The notes under the pieces are model-generated. The model was not told the DNA's origin, made no database searches, and worked only from the letters and a program-made list of their open reading frames with translations. A DNA stretch of 64,000 nt from Cyclina sinensis (taxonomy: Eukaryota > Mollusca > Bivalvia > Venerida > Veneridae). Below, in pieces: positions 47,601 through 62,600 of this stretch (its first letter is position 1; each line of letters opens with the position of its first letter). The stretch covers positions 58,253,693-58,317,692 of the forward strand of contig JAAONU010000001.1 in the NCBI GenBank assembly GCA_012932295.1. Direction: 5' to 3'. A program made the translations under genes and the position numbers.

Positions 47601-50600
47601 TAAAAACAATATAAACAATGTAGTTTAGCTTCTGTTTAAATTGTCAGAAATCATTCAAGACTTGAATACTTGCATGAAAGCATTTATGTAGTGTCAAATT
47701 TCAGACAGTCGATTTTGTAGAGAGAGTACTCAGACACTATAATTATTTCTCTATATATAGTAACAGTCAGGTTCAACACACGACAGCTACTGCAGTCGAA
47801 GCTAAGCTGTTTATCAATAAAGTTAATGTTGCATATTTATATCTCATATTCTATTCTGTCTGATTTTATGTGTTCTATGTAATGACTAGTACAATTTATA
47901 TAAAAAATTAGTATGTTTATAACTCTCAAATTGAAATTGATTTTTTAAGTATTATTTTTTTTTTAACTCGAATGATCTTGCATCAGTTGCAACGCAAGTT
48001 CCCATAGCACTTAAGAGACCATTCATGATGTAACAGATCATTGGAAAACTAATATTTTGAACAATGAATCTTATACATAATTGTACACTGAGTCAGAAAT
48101 TGATTCATTTAATGGTGAGTTTGAAAATATCATGTTATCTCTGTTTGTGAAGTTCAAAGCCCAGCGAGATAAAACGTCAGTATTTGAAAACATTCATTAT
48201 GATGTGATCAAAGATGACATTACTGTGTTATTTGTGCATATACTTTTTAAAATGTTTGTCACCAGGCAGGCCAGACACCATCTGACTGGAAAAGGGGTGT
48301 CTTGAACCCAATACCTAAACCTGGTATGTTAGACTCCCAACAGCCTTTGAATTACAGAGGAATTAATCTAGCACCTGTTATGTATAAACTGTATTGTTCT
48401 GATCTAAATGAAAGATTGTCAAAATATTACCTGAACTGTTTTTAAGTGTACGCTATTCGCTGTGTGTGTGGGAAGTGGGTTGTTGGGGCCTCCCCGAGGA
48501 AATTTTTAAAAATAAGACAGCAAATGGTGCGTTTTTTTATGTATCTTGAAGAAAATAAGTCGTTCCTGTCACCTACAATTTATATATGAAGCAAAGTGAA
48601 AAAAAAAAAAAAAATGAAAATAACCAATTTTATCAGTGTATATTTTTTCAGCAACTCAAGATCCTTACAGTCACATTCTGTAAAATAATCTACTTTGATA
48701 AACAAAAATAATGAAAAAGTCCATGCATCAAGTCATCGATCTTTATTACATTGCAATAATGTTAAATAAAAAATCCTAGGAATTATATTATGGACATTCC
48801 CGCTTGAAGTCAATAAGCATATTTTGATATTATACCTCATTCATTAAATGTTAATCTCATAGACCACGTGACATATAATACTGTCAGAAAAATTACTGTC
48901 GGAAGAATACTGTCACCCGCTACCATAGGTACAGAATGTTCGAAAATTATACTGTACCATTCGCGCATGCGCAATATCTATTTTTACATTTCCGTTGTAA
49001 ACAGACGACAATAATGGCAAGCAATTAAATACCATTATTGAATAAAGTTGTTCATGGTTTGAATAGTTTTTCGGTATAATAAAATAAATTTTACATGTCT
49101 GACAGGGTGACAGCAAAATTGTCAACATGTTGACAATTTTACTGTCACCCTGTTAGACATGTAATATTTATATAATACTGATAGTAATTATCATAAATGA
49201 CAACGAACAACTATATATATAATAGCTAATAAATACTTTTAGAACAAAATATTATTATTCATAATATAAATGTTGATACCAAATAACTTAAAACTCTTAT
49301 AGCATATTTTTTCAAGAAATAGTACACGGGAACATCCAAACTAACAAAACTGTTGACGGAACAACCCCCAATGTATGTTTACGAACATTTTCCTTTCAAG
49401 TCAAGTATGATCTTAACCTTTAAGCTACAAATCTAGGATTGCTTCAATTTTCAACACATTTGCCAATAACTATTTCAAAATCCATCTATGAATAACAAAA
49501 CATATACATAAAACACGACCATCTATTCACAACCATATCACGACTTTTGTCATACAAGTGTGACCTACAGGGACGGATCCAGAAATTTTTGACTGGAGGT
49601 AGGTGGTGGGGGGTTGGGAAAGTTACGGAAGGAGGTGATGCCCTTCCGTAGGGGGGTTTGGGGGTCTCCCCCAAGGAAATTTTCTAAAAAGATGGAGTAA
49701 ATGGCTCATTTAGGTGCATTTTAGGCATTAAAATATAATGAAATTTGTGTGAGAATTTAAAAGAAATATACTGGTATTCTTTGAAATGTTCAACTAAAGC
49801 AAAAAACAAAATACGGTGTGACAAGTTTTAACTTTTTTTATTTTATATTTATAAAGTCCTCTGAAACAAATAATTTATCAATAAATTAATTGGCATAACA
49901 AATAACAATGTCATCACAATATCATCAGGCAACTGATCATGGTCAGCAGACACTCATAAGCCCCCAGGTAAATCCGTGCCTGACCTTGACCTTTGAAGAA
50001 TGTCAAGTGGTCAATCAACGGCATTTTGAAACAAATGGCGCTGTCGTTTTTTTTGTTGAAATGATCACATGACATTCCCAAGCACCACCGCGGCTTTACG
50101 CGAGAAATACAAAAATAGCTAACCTGTGCGCGTCGCATAGGATAGGAAACACCATTTTTATATCTTTTTTTTTTTTTTATATAAAATATTGGCTTTAAAT
50201 ATTTCGGGTGTAAATCAATTTTTCAGCTTCAATTAATGATATTTAACCGATTAATAACACTTTTCGCAAATCTGTTCCATTCATCAAACATGCTCATCTG
50301 CCTTTAAACTTACCATTAGCTTTTTTATTATCAGTTGAAATAACTTTTTATTGAATATTGAGTAGAAATGAGTAGAAATGATTATTTTTAATAATAGAAG
50401 TAGAAAACAAATGGGGCCTTACTGGGTGTTTTTATCCATTATTTTTTCTTTTTACAGACTGATCTATTACCGAAAATATGAACATGTACTATGTTAATCA
50501 TATGTGAGCGATGAATTTCATTCATTAAACATGTTTGCTTGCAAAAGGGTTTTAGAGGCAACGTTATTTAAACGACGTCCAACGATGGTCGAAGTTACTT

Positions 50601-53600
50601 TTCGACGTTATTTTAACGTTACGTCATACACACTCGAAAGACCCATAATTTGTCAGTACGCGTCACGTGTATTTATGAATATTGTTAGCCGGTTAAATGA
50701 AAGAAGAACATGTCTTTGTATTGCTTCTGATAATGCCTTTTATCAAATTTTAGATTAGTAAATGCTAAAATGAAAGAACAGTTTCTTTTTGTTTACAAAA
50801 ATCTTTCTCTTTTTTTTCGTCACCTGAAAAATGACCCTTTACATTGTAGATCACGAATTGATGCAGAAGTGGTACCGCCTTGACGAAAATGCTATTCCTC
50901 CGGCCTACGTACTCGTAAAGGATTTGCAACATAACACGTAAATAACATTTCACTGCATACATGTAGCCTATTTCCTTGACTGTACTTAACTGAGGCTGAC
51001 GATTCATTACACGATCATTCACCATCAGAATGTACAGTCACATTGAACTTACTTGCCTGTGATTCCGTTCTCGACAACATTTGTGAATAGCTTGATAGAT
51101 TGTCTGAAAGTCTTATTACGTAAGTTGATTTTATCGTAAAGCGGTTATGGTTTCTGATATTACAATTTTCACGCCGTGGCATCATTAGCATTTATCATAC
51201 ATCATGTTAGAATGCGCAGTTGTTTAATTTTTCAATAATCTATACTATTTCTCTTATAATGAAATTAATGCTGCATGGTGTTTATTTTATGCGGTTATTT
51301 CATTTCACTGAAAATGTGTATACGACACTACTTACCAGTTTTCTCCGTAAGATTATTTACCGATATTAGATAAGTTTTTATACCCATGAATGTTGAAAGA
51401 GTTAGTCATTCAAACTTATCGAAATACTATTTGCAATGAATTGTGCACTGAATATATTCATAACAATTTAGAAAACTTCATCCTTGACACGTGCGGCGTG
51501 TGCAGTAAGTAAAATTTCCATGGTGTGACGTAACTCCTTTTAGACTGTAAACTAATTTCACAATGTGTTCTTTGTAACAACCGGTCTTTTGATTTAAGAT
51601 CGCAAACCAGTCTAAATATAACGGAAATAAACGATTTTAAACGAATGACTACGATGTTATTTTTAGTAAGGACGCGACAGTCAAGCATGGGTTCGAATTA
51701 ATTAATTTTTTTCCTGAAATTTCTTTTCCGTACGTGAGCTGTAAAAAAATAAGCAAATTTATATTAAGTTAGAATTATCAAGGTAGAAAAATAAAAAAAT
51801 ATCATCTTTTGATTAAATCAATGATTTCGGTTTAATTCCACTCCCTTAATCAAAAAAGCATAACGTGACAGCAGCCAATTTCCGTACAGTGGAAACAATG
51901 CCTATAGACTTGACGTAGAATCATCTTTTTTAGCATTAAACATTAAAAATATCAGCCATATTACGAAATTAGAGTGCAAAAGATTAGATTTGATTAACCA
52001 CCATACATTTAGTCCAACATTACTAATTCTCGCAACCCCCACCCCATTTGGCGGCGTTCAAACATTTGACCTGTATTATATTTGCCTAACTGCGCTAAAT
52101 GAATTTACGAGCTGCTCCTGGCTTGAGATATTGTGAATCTCATTCAGATATTTTATAAGAGGTCACTAAGATTTCACCTTTTCGTGCCATTTCACAGATG
52201 TGCCTGTACATCAGTTGTATAGTGACGCTTTTCATAATTCAAAAAGGTTATATTGCAACATGTCCTATGGGAGAGGATTTTAAATTTCGAAGAAAGAAAT
52301 AGAGCCATTTACGTAAAATTGTTGATATGAAACAAATGATCACGAATTATTGCAAACCTATTTCTTTGTTTGATCATATCATATGTTTCGTTTATATTTG
52401 TGTTTGATTTATACTGCAAAGAAATATTGCAATGTTGAATGTACCTTTGCTTTAATAGTGGAGAAGAGTTGTTATCAAACTACAAGGAACTTCTTGAGGT
52501 TATCCAGACATCGGCCCTGGCGTGTGAGAGTCAAGGAAAACTGAGCCAGTGTATTGAAAAATTCTTTGTCTCAGGTTTGATCGTTTGGTTCCTTGAACAT
52601 TTCTTTGTACATAAATAACATTCTTTAAACATGATTCAACGTATATCGAAAGAAAGATGTTTCTTTTAGTTACATAAACAAGATTTCAGCCGGTCTTTCG
52701 TCCTTTTTTCATTTCATGAAAAAACATGTGCCACGTGTAACGAATGTTTTTAATGAACACCAGAGCTAACAAGCTTATTTCAAGATGGCGTGCAATACAG
52801 CAATATGTTTTATATATATCATCATATGACTCTCTGTAAATAGACTGTTAGATAGTTATTTTCAAGATAATAATACAACAATGAAATATAGAAGAAAACG
52901 ACTTGTTGGTCTTTGAAGATTTCTGCTTATGCAGAATGGGTAATATTAATAGTTTCAACAGTTTATTAAGCACTTTTAAGTATAAATCCAAATGCCACGC
53001 AAAGACATTTGCTTATTGTGTAAAACCGTTGAATCTGTTATCTTTACTAAGTGAAGCCTCATTTTACGACATTTTATAGAAGAAACTAATTTCCCAGAAG
53101 TAAAACATACCTCGCGTACAAATAAATATAATTACAAAGTAAATGGAGAAAATAAATAAAAAGGCAACGACCATAACCGGGTTCAACATATACTTTGGAT
53201 TTACTGAATGACAAGGAACGAAGGCCAATTTGTCCTTTATTAATTCGATTTTTATTTCTTTTCAGGTCTAGAAAGACAGATCAAACAGGCACTATGGTTG
53301 TCGTCTGCTAATACGTTATTCCTCTTCAGATCGTTTTTCAGTAATTGGTTTTTTCTTCTTCGATATTTCTCCAGCCACACAGTTGCATGATAAAATTCTA
53401 TCAAATTGTCACTGTTAATAAACATTGCGTGGTGCCGAGGTTTATTCTATAACTTTTTTTCAGTAAATGCTTGTTTTGCGTCAGCTATCAATAATAGAAT
53501 TTAGCGAACAAAGTCTGGATATAATTAGGTTAAAGTTACTAAAGAAAAACAAACTTTGAGTATATGAAACCTACGTAAAAACACACCGTACTAATCAACA

Positions 53601-56600
53601 AGACATTACCAGGAACACACAGCCTCCTAGATTGTACTTAGGAGTTTCCATTTTCGCTTTTAATTAGTTTAAGAACAGGAAAGTAGTTTTTACAACAGAA
53701 TAACAGCTATATTCTAAAATTAGCAGTAGCAACGCAACTTTGGAGAAAACTTGTAAGGTTTAAAAGTTATTAAAACACAGGAAGACACTGCATTACAAAA
53801 CTATAATTTACATGTATTTCAGTAGATAATTATTAAAATCAATACCAACATCACAGAAAAACAGTTGAAAAATGATCCGTTTTCATTTTAAATTTCCTCT
53901 TAAGACGGTATACTTTGTGTATACGGCATATGCGAAACTAAATGCTCCTACTCTATCACGAATTGTTATTATGTCATTTTGCTAAGTACCTGTAACAGAT
54001 TAAATTTCGTCATTTTGTTGTATTTCACAGGAACGGACCAGTCTAATGGTGTAGATGGTACACGTGCAGATTCAACTATTTCGTTAAAAAGGAATTTACA
54101 ATATCTTCCAGATCCGTCGACCATACGACTCTTGAAATTAAAGGAAGATATACAAAGTAAAGTGCCAAAAGCTAACGTTTTACAAGTAGATATTACATGC
54201 CAAGAAGATGAATTGAAGGAAAACAAACGAGTCTATGATTCTTATATCGACAACTTTATAACAGTTGTAACCGGAAAATTAGCCGATATTGTCGACACAA
54301 GAAATATAAGCAGATCAGCAGTAGCGCTTGACTTTGGGAGGCACGCGTTTGATTACAACGAAACTTTAGTTCATTTGCAACGGTGCGTGGACCTTTTCAA
54401 AAACTAGTCCTTTGACAGGTTTTGAAAAGTACATGTCTAAGCTGCAGGCCCTTTTGATAAACGGTTCACGATCGGATCACCAGTTAAGCATAATTAAAGG
54501 TCCTGAGGGTTCCGGAAAAAGTACTATTATAGCAAAAATGTGTTACAGAGCCCGCGAGCTATTTGGCAAAGATGCTGTTATCATTCCAATATTCGTTGGT
54601 ATAACAGCAAAGTCGTTGCCAGCAGAGGACGTGTTTCGAAATATTTGCTGGCAGATAAATCTAATATTAAAGCAAGAGTTTAAAATTGATACGTATTCAC
54701 TGCGGAAATTGACGAACTACTTTCACGGTCTGATGAACAGAGTTTCAAAGAGCACGCGCCATTTATTGATTTTTATTGACGGAATAGACAAAATGCAGCT
54801 TCTGCAAGGTCAGCAGTCAACAAAATTTGATGCAGTAGATTGGCTAACGACTAGACTACCGCCAAAATTCCACATAACTGTTTCTTGTACGTCAACGGAA
54901 AGTTCCAGCATTGTCAAGCGTCTGGAGAGCAAGTTGTTACATAACGACGTCATAGTATACGTCAACAATATGTCGGAAGACGAAAGCAAAATGGTGCTCA
55001 ATCAAATTCTGTTTAAAACGAAACGCAAATTGACAGATATCCAGAAAAATGCTGTGGTGAATTCCTTCTCTAAGGACAGACACCCGTTTGTTATAACGGA
55101 AGTATCCAGTATGGCGACGAACTGGAATTCTTGGAGTGAACCGGATATAATCGGAACTCTACCTGATGTCATACCCGTAACAGTTGAAAGCATTATTGAA
55201 AATAAGTTGAAATTTGTGGAAACAGTGTATGGGTGGGATATTGTGTGTACTCTTTGTATGTACATAACCTTAGCGAGATATGGTCTGACAGAGGTTGAGC
55301 TGATGGATGTTATGTCAGCCAATGACGGTGTTCTCTTGCAAGCGCATGCACAAGGTCAACCAAGGGTATTACGATTTCCGAATTATATCTGGGTCGGTAT
55401 TAAGCACCAAATAGGTAAAGATGTCATTCTTCTAGAATTATTGTTTTTTTGAAATCATAGATGTTTCAATAATGGATAACAAGGGGTTTAAAATAAAGAT
55501 AATAGCCAATACTAGCTTCATAAGTATTTGTCCTGTTCTATTGTAGAAATGTTTTCTTTTTTATAAGAATCGACTAAAGTTCATTTTAGTAGCCATGATT
55601 TGGTAAAACCTATCAATGGGCATTGCTCTTATGTATCATCTACTCGTTAACCAGAACCAGTCAAACAGATATGTGTTCACCTGTACAAACATTTGTCAAG
55701 AAATTTTGCGAATGAGTTTTATGATACTAACGCTTCGGACTGCAACAATTACGTTGTAGACCCACTATGTAATGAGCAATAGTGGCAAAGTAAGATATAT
55801 TGGTGTTTTCAGGGTCACTGCTGAGCAAGAGATGCATTGGAAACAGAACACTTTACACGTGGACAAACAAGAGGTGTATAGCAGCTGTTCGTCAAAGATA
55901 CCTCAGCACACCTGAACAACCCGCACGTGCGCATAGGGACCTGGGAAACATATTTACGGAACACTGGAACACCAAAAATCCTTTTGTAGACTATGATGAC
56001 CTTACCAAGGTCACAGAAGACGTTGACAGGCTATTGAGCCCGCAGCCATTGGTCTATAATGACGTCATGTACAATCTTCGCAAACTGCACGAGCTTTGGT
56101 TCCATCTTCTAAAATCAGGTCTATTTTAGAAACATTTCCTCAGTGAAGTTAAATGTTTGTTCCTACCGCGACTGTAAAATGAAACCAACTATCAACAGTA
56201 AAACTTATTATGATATAGTGTTTTATATATCTGCGTATAGATTAACAAATATTATAAAGTCAAGATCTTTGGTAATTCCGGAAATTGATGGTTTAGACAG
56301 ACTTTTCACTACATATGACAGAATACATGTATATTACCTCAACAGAACTGTGAAAACATACCAGGTGCTTATTTCACTAAATTGTAAATTTTATCAACAG
56401 ATCTCTTGAAAATGTCGACCCAAATGTCAGACGTATTTATAATAAGCATGATTTGTGAAATTATCGCACAAAATATTGTACCCCAGCTTTCTTGTTGCTC
56501 TTTAGGAGACATTGAGATGTTCAAAGAAAACACCTTTTGCAACTTCGAGTATCTGCTGGCTATGGCCGACGCTGACAACATTCAAAAAGTCATGTATAAC

Positions 56601-59600
56601 CTTGACCTTGTTAAATCTTTCCTGGTCGATGAAGATATGCACTTGTTGGGTTTGACCTTGCGGTCAGGCGGTGTTGCGCTACATTCATCCCCGTTACAGC
56701 TGGCTAATGAACTTATTGGGCGACTGAGGCAGATTAAAGGTAAAAAAATGACACAGGCTCTTGAAAATAATCCGGTATTTCTTGAATGTCTACGAAAATC
56801 AAAAACTACATATAACCGACTACATGTGTACTCTGTCAAAGCGAATTTATAAAATAACGTGTCAGAATTATGAGATATTTTTAGCTGTGACAGTTTAAGA
56901 AGGCCCATATATTTATTTTCTAAATCATGTTGTTTGTGCTGAGAAAATAAAAAAAAGCAAACATTCTGACTTTCACACGATCATTAAATGACAGGTAAAG
57001 GTAAGAGATATAACACATTTCATTAAAAGATAACTTTCGGTTTAAATGTACATGCGACTACACGTATCTATTTTTAGTTTATTTCCCACGTTACATCGAG
57101 CCACTGGTCGCCCAGTGCATGGAGTGGTGCGATAATTACACTCACCCACTTTTGGTGCCTCTGACAACATGGCTGGATAATATCCATACGCCATTGGTCA
57201 CTTCAATGTCACATGACCAACCAATCACGTGCGCTTCCTTGATTCCAAACGGACAACATGTCATACTTGCTGCTGATAATTCAATATCGATGTATCACAT
57301 TGCGACTAGACGACAAGTGAAGTCGTTCAAAGGTAAAGTAGTGACTTGTATTTTTTCCTTTGAGCTAAAACTGAAAATTGATCCTGATTCCGTTACCGGG
57401 GTAAACTTAAGACCGTTAACACGGCATTTATCCAAGGGTAAAGTATACAAACTTGTATAAGTAAGTCTAGGTGATTGATTCTCATCAGCAGAAGTACCGT
57501 TCGCATCTACAGAATGCTGTTAACTGGAGGGTATAATGTAAGGTGCATACGTGTTTATTTCAGCTTAATATAATTTATAAACGGAACATGCTAGGGAAAC
57601 ATTTCATTAGAGTCATTCTCTGTTTCTGATTTCTGTTTCGTTTCCATAGCAATGTCCTAAGGATTAATTGTATTTCAGTATTATTGGCAGGAAATGCTGT
57701 CACGTAATGCATTATCATTTGTTTGAAATAATCTTTACAGCACGCTATTTCCGATTGAAATTTGATAACAGCTGATTAGTTTTATCCGAAGTTAAAGAAT
57801 GAATGAAAATAATTATTGTCTGACCATATTGAAATAGTTAGAAGTAAGGTACCAGTATGGTAGCGAGAGTCAACACCAGAAGCTATGCAGAAATTGAACT
57901 AACGCATACAGAGGCAATTCGCAGTTGACCTATTTATTCCTGTTAAAGTATCTTGCAGCTGTTAAAAGTGTCCAAACTAAGAACATGTTAATAAAAAAAT
58001 GCGGCGAACTGAGAACAAGAAAAAAAATACGTTTTACACATACAGTTTAGTCATATATTTGATCGTGTTAAAAACAAATTGTTCTACCATGTTTTATTAC
58101 TTTAAGAGGATTTTTTTCTGTCTTTTTTAAGACTATACCAAGTGATTTTTGTAAAGAATGTGTATATTTTTTTCAATAATTTTGGTTTTTGAAATCAGTT
58201 GACACTGCTTGCTTATTACAGGTCACCAAGGTGAAGTTACATGTATGTACCTGGATACCAAATCCCACATGCTGGTCTCTGGTGCAAAAGACAAAACCGT
58301 CTGTACATGGAACCTTGATACAGAATGCTGCACCAATGTATTCTGGTATGTATCAATGCCTTACTTAATAATTATGGACATTTCTGTACAAGTCGAAGAA
58401 TTCCAGCCTAAATGATGGATACAGGAATAGAGATGAAACAATTAGTCATTAACATACAGATTTCTGTTAAAATCTAAAGGAAATGAAATCGAGTCTTTTA
58501 TTATTTTAGAATGGTTGAATGAAATTTAAATTATCTTAATACGTGAAAAAATAGGAAAGTTTTGTTTTCCTGGAAACGAATTAAAGGGGCTTTTAATCTG
58601 CGTCAAAAAAAGAACATTTGCAGACATAAACATTGTAAGAGGTATCTAGGTTATCACCGTGGAATACTAGATCCTGCCTGTTTAAAAGAAAGTCACGTTA
58701 AAATGAATGAAGTTATTTTGCTTGAACACTCATAAAACTCTGCTTTAGGGTTTGTGAACAGATGTGTAACCTGGTACAGTTTAAAATACTGTGAATATCA
58801 ATAGTACAAGTTATCTCTTAAACTCTGATCCAGAATAATTCAGACTACGCGTTAATTTTGAAGATTATTTAAAGAATAAGAAGGGTGGTTTATAAATTGT
58901 TAGTATTGTAAACCAGGAAAAAACTACCAGTGTCCTTGAGATGGGTCGTTCCTTGGTAGCCTCGTGGTTAGCGCTTCTGAGGTCATTGTTCGATCCTCGA
59001 TCGGGTCTGTCCCGAATTGACCTTGTTGCTGAACGAGACATAAAACCTGATATTTTGAATGATTGGTAACTGTGAAAAGACCATTTTGCATTATTTCATG
59101 GCACAGACTAACTCTGTCATTATGTACCCAGATCACCGTGACAAGTGTGAAATAAACATGTGACTTATTTCTTTATTATGTCCAGGCAATTATTTTTAAG
59201 CCAACTTAGTCTGAGTAAAAATACATTTAATTAAATACTGAAGGAACTATTTCAGTTTATAATTTCTTCTCTGTCACTAAATTAGAAAAAAATGAAAGAC
59301 TTCAAATGAAAGATCGGCGGTTACATACCAGTATTCTAGAGTTTAATGGATTATTTATTAAGTACATTCAAATTTTCTAGGTCAACATTTTTTCTCCTGC
59401 GTTGTAAGACGAGCAACACTTGCTTGTATTGACAACACAAATTCGTCATATCGGGTTAAGGGTATAAAAATGAAAATGGAATTCTCATTTAAGTATGACA
59501 AACTGTTAACTTTGTTTTCCCGCAATACGTTCATTGTTCATTCATACGTTCTATAATTATACTCTTATTAAACTAACTGCGTTTATGTTACGAAGTTCCT

Positions 59601-62600
59601 CAAGTCCACGACCTTTCATGAACGTTGCATCCTGATGTGTCTACGAATATCACTCTAGACTCTAGTCTTATATGATAATTATGTGAATTCGTAATTAACA
59701 TATTTCGTTACAATTTTTCAGTGATTTCAATGCAGCCGTTACTTGTGTGATAAGTATTGAACAGGAAGTTGTTATTGGCGGTACCGAAGATGGGTCTATT
59801 GTCGTAACAAGTCTCTGTGACGGCAGTGTCGTAAAAACTTTGTCAATGCACCGGAAATGCGTAACTGCCGCGCGTTTGTGTAAATCTAATTCAATCTTAT
59901 TGACGAGTAAGTATAGAAATATGTATTCAAGCTTATTTTTTGTCCATTTTGTTGAGTCTGCTTGACTCAATATCTGCTGATAATACTACAAAAGGTAGAT
60001 TGTATGAACAAATAATAACTCATATTTGCATTCATAGACAAAGACATTCATGTAAAGTCTTCTGATAGTCAGTATATCACCATCAAATGATTAATATATT
60101 TTTTTAAATTATTTTTGAAAAGTATGAAAATAATATTGAAAATATAATGTCTTTTTCACCATAGGCATTAGGTAAAAATCGAGGCAAATTATGTTTTCCT
60201 TTCGTTTACAAAGGCTTTGGTATTTAGCAGATGAAACAGAAATGGAAGAAATAAGTGTTCGTATAATATTCTAAAAACTTAAAAAAGCTCATCTTCCGCA
60301 AAAACGATTAATAATAATTTGTATCGAAAATTACACTAGCAGCTTGCCATCAACTTTCTATGTTTGATTTTCTGTCACAGGCTCAATGGACAGCAAAATC
60401 ATACTGTGGTACACCAAAGACTGGAACCATATGAATATTATCGATGTGGAGGCACTGAGTTCTATCTTGTGTATAGACGTTTCTGTAGACGGCACTTTCC
60501 TTGTTGCGGGTGAGAGCATTGTGTGAAAGACTTTTATTATCATAGTTTATCTCAGAGCGATGAAAAATGACCAATTTATTTCAATCGCCCGCGAGACATC
60601 ACTTGTCCAAGTTGCAAAAAGAGTCAGTAACAATCATTAGAAGTTCCCATTCACAGCTGTGTGAAGAGAAACGCTTGTTACTTTGGTGTCTTTGCCCGGA
60701 GACACATAATGTGCTTCGGCGGAGATTTGAACCCGAGACCCTCTAAACAACTGGTCCCTCGAGTTCCCATGAAATCTGTTGTAAAAGGCAAAACTTTCAA
60801 GTTTTGAACTGTAGTATAATAATTATAAGAGTGCTTGTATTTTTGTGTATCATAACTACTGATGTCGTCTGCGATTTCAACAACAACAACAACAAAAAAA
60901 ACCTCACAAACATAGTGAAAACTCATTTACAAAAAATATGAATATGAATTTTGCACCCAAGACACATTATGGCCTTTAATCATAACTTTTTAGAGAAAAC
61001 TGTGCGGTTGATTTAAGTGGCATGTTTAATGGTTTGAAAAGGAGCTTTAGACAATATGTAGAAACATACGTTCTTACATTTTTGGGAGGTACAGAAGAGT
61101 CTTTTTAAAACAAGAGGTACTCAGACTTAACCTGTCAGTTTTGATTATCTTGAACCTGTGAGTGTTTAATGTTTGAAACATTTCACACGTTTCATGGCCA
61201 CTGCTACAAACTGCTTTTTAACGTCGCTTTACTATGGCTATCAAGTGCACTGAATTCCTGTGAGTTCTTAAAAATATTTTGCCTGATTCAGTAAACAAAA
61301 ACGTCTGATTATTACAAAGGCAATTTAGAACGCGTGAGATTTCATATATTGAACGCTTTAAGTATTCTTTTATACGAGATTAGAAAATTGAATTAAATAA
61401 TGCGTTTAAATGACAGGTTGCGATAATGGATCTATGCATGTGATTGCCATGGCAACAGGAACAGTCGCTCAGACGATACAGTCTCATAGAGGAATGGTAA
61501 GTCTGTCTGCAAGTATGGGGGATGTTAAAACAATAATATTTTTATAAAAGAAAATAGATAAAATAATCATTATCCGTTTTGTTTAATCAGAACAAATCCT
61601 ATAAATGGCACACCTTTAGCTGGTCCAGAATGTGTACAGGTCTAATGGCTGACCATTTACTTCTTTCAAAAAGGTAGATAAGTTTTGATGCACATGCTGT
61701 AGATTAATGTTTTCTATGATTGTTGTCTTTATAAACACTAGCAATTTGAAAAGGATGCTTTATTATTAACATTTTGTTAAAACAGAAGCATAATATCTAA
61801 TTTGTTCACTTTTCATTAACAAATGATTCTAGTTGTATGTTGATGCCATTGTTCATTAAGAAATGATACTAGTTGTATGTTAATGCCTTTGTTCATTAAC
61901 AAATGATACTAGTTGTATGTTAATGCCTTTGTTCATTAACAAATGATACTAGTTGTATGTTAATGCCATTGTTCATTAACAAATGATACTAGTTGTATGT
62001 TAATGCCTTTGTTCATTAACAAATGATACTAGTTGTATGTTAATGCCTTGGTTAAATTGCATATTGTGACAATATTCTTTTTGATTCATTCTATCCTTAA
62101 TTGCAATGGCAGAAAAAGTATTATCTGAAGGTAAAATAAGACAGCTGATACATGTATTTGATACATGTTCTTTTCTGTTTATGATGAAAGTACAGAGTCT
62201 CTTTGACATCCCTCATCCTTCAGTCTCCTAATAATTTATCTAACTAGCTCGATTTATGCGTCGTCAGATATTTATGTATTTCTGCAAGATTTATTTTAAT
62301 CAGCTTGATCCATCAGTTTTTCTTATTAGGAGTGATTAGTTAGCCACATAGTGTAGTAAATTAGTTAGTAATCATCAAGGAATAATGACTCGATAGGGAA
62401 TATTAGATGAAATATATGCTACAGGAAAGACTCTCAGAGCTACATTAAGAAATCACCGTGCAATAACAACTCTAATTACCGGTTTTCCTCTTGAAAAAAA
62501 CGGGAGACTTCTAGTTGACCGAACTTTTGAACTATAATGATAAATGGATAAGACACTTTCTAGTAGGGAGATTAAAGGTAACATTGATATTTTATGTCCA

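Noticed and set aside
50765..51025. 86-codon minus-strand frame at 50.8-51.0 kb
   Set aside because: It overlaps exon 4 of the NACHT-WD40 gene, whose plus-strand WYRLDENA motif and phases are convincing.
54384..54416. A very short intron explaining the frame change before the NACHT domain
   Set aside because: Available GT...AG pairs give only about 25-40 nt, below usual intron size, and would delete coding-like residues; an extra A in the homopolymer is simpler.
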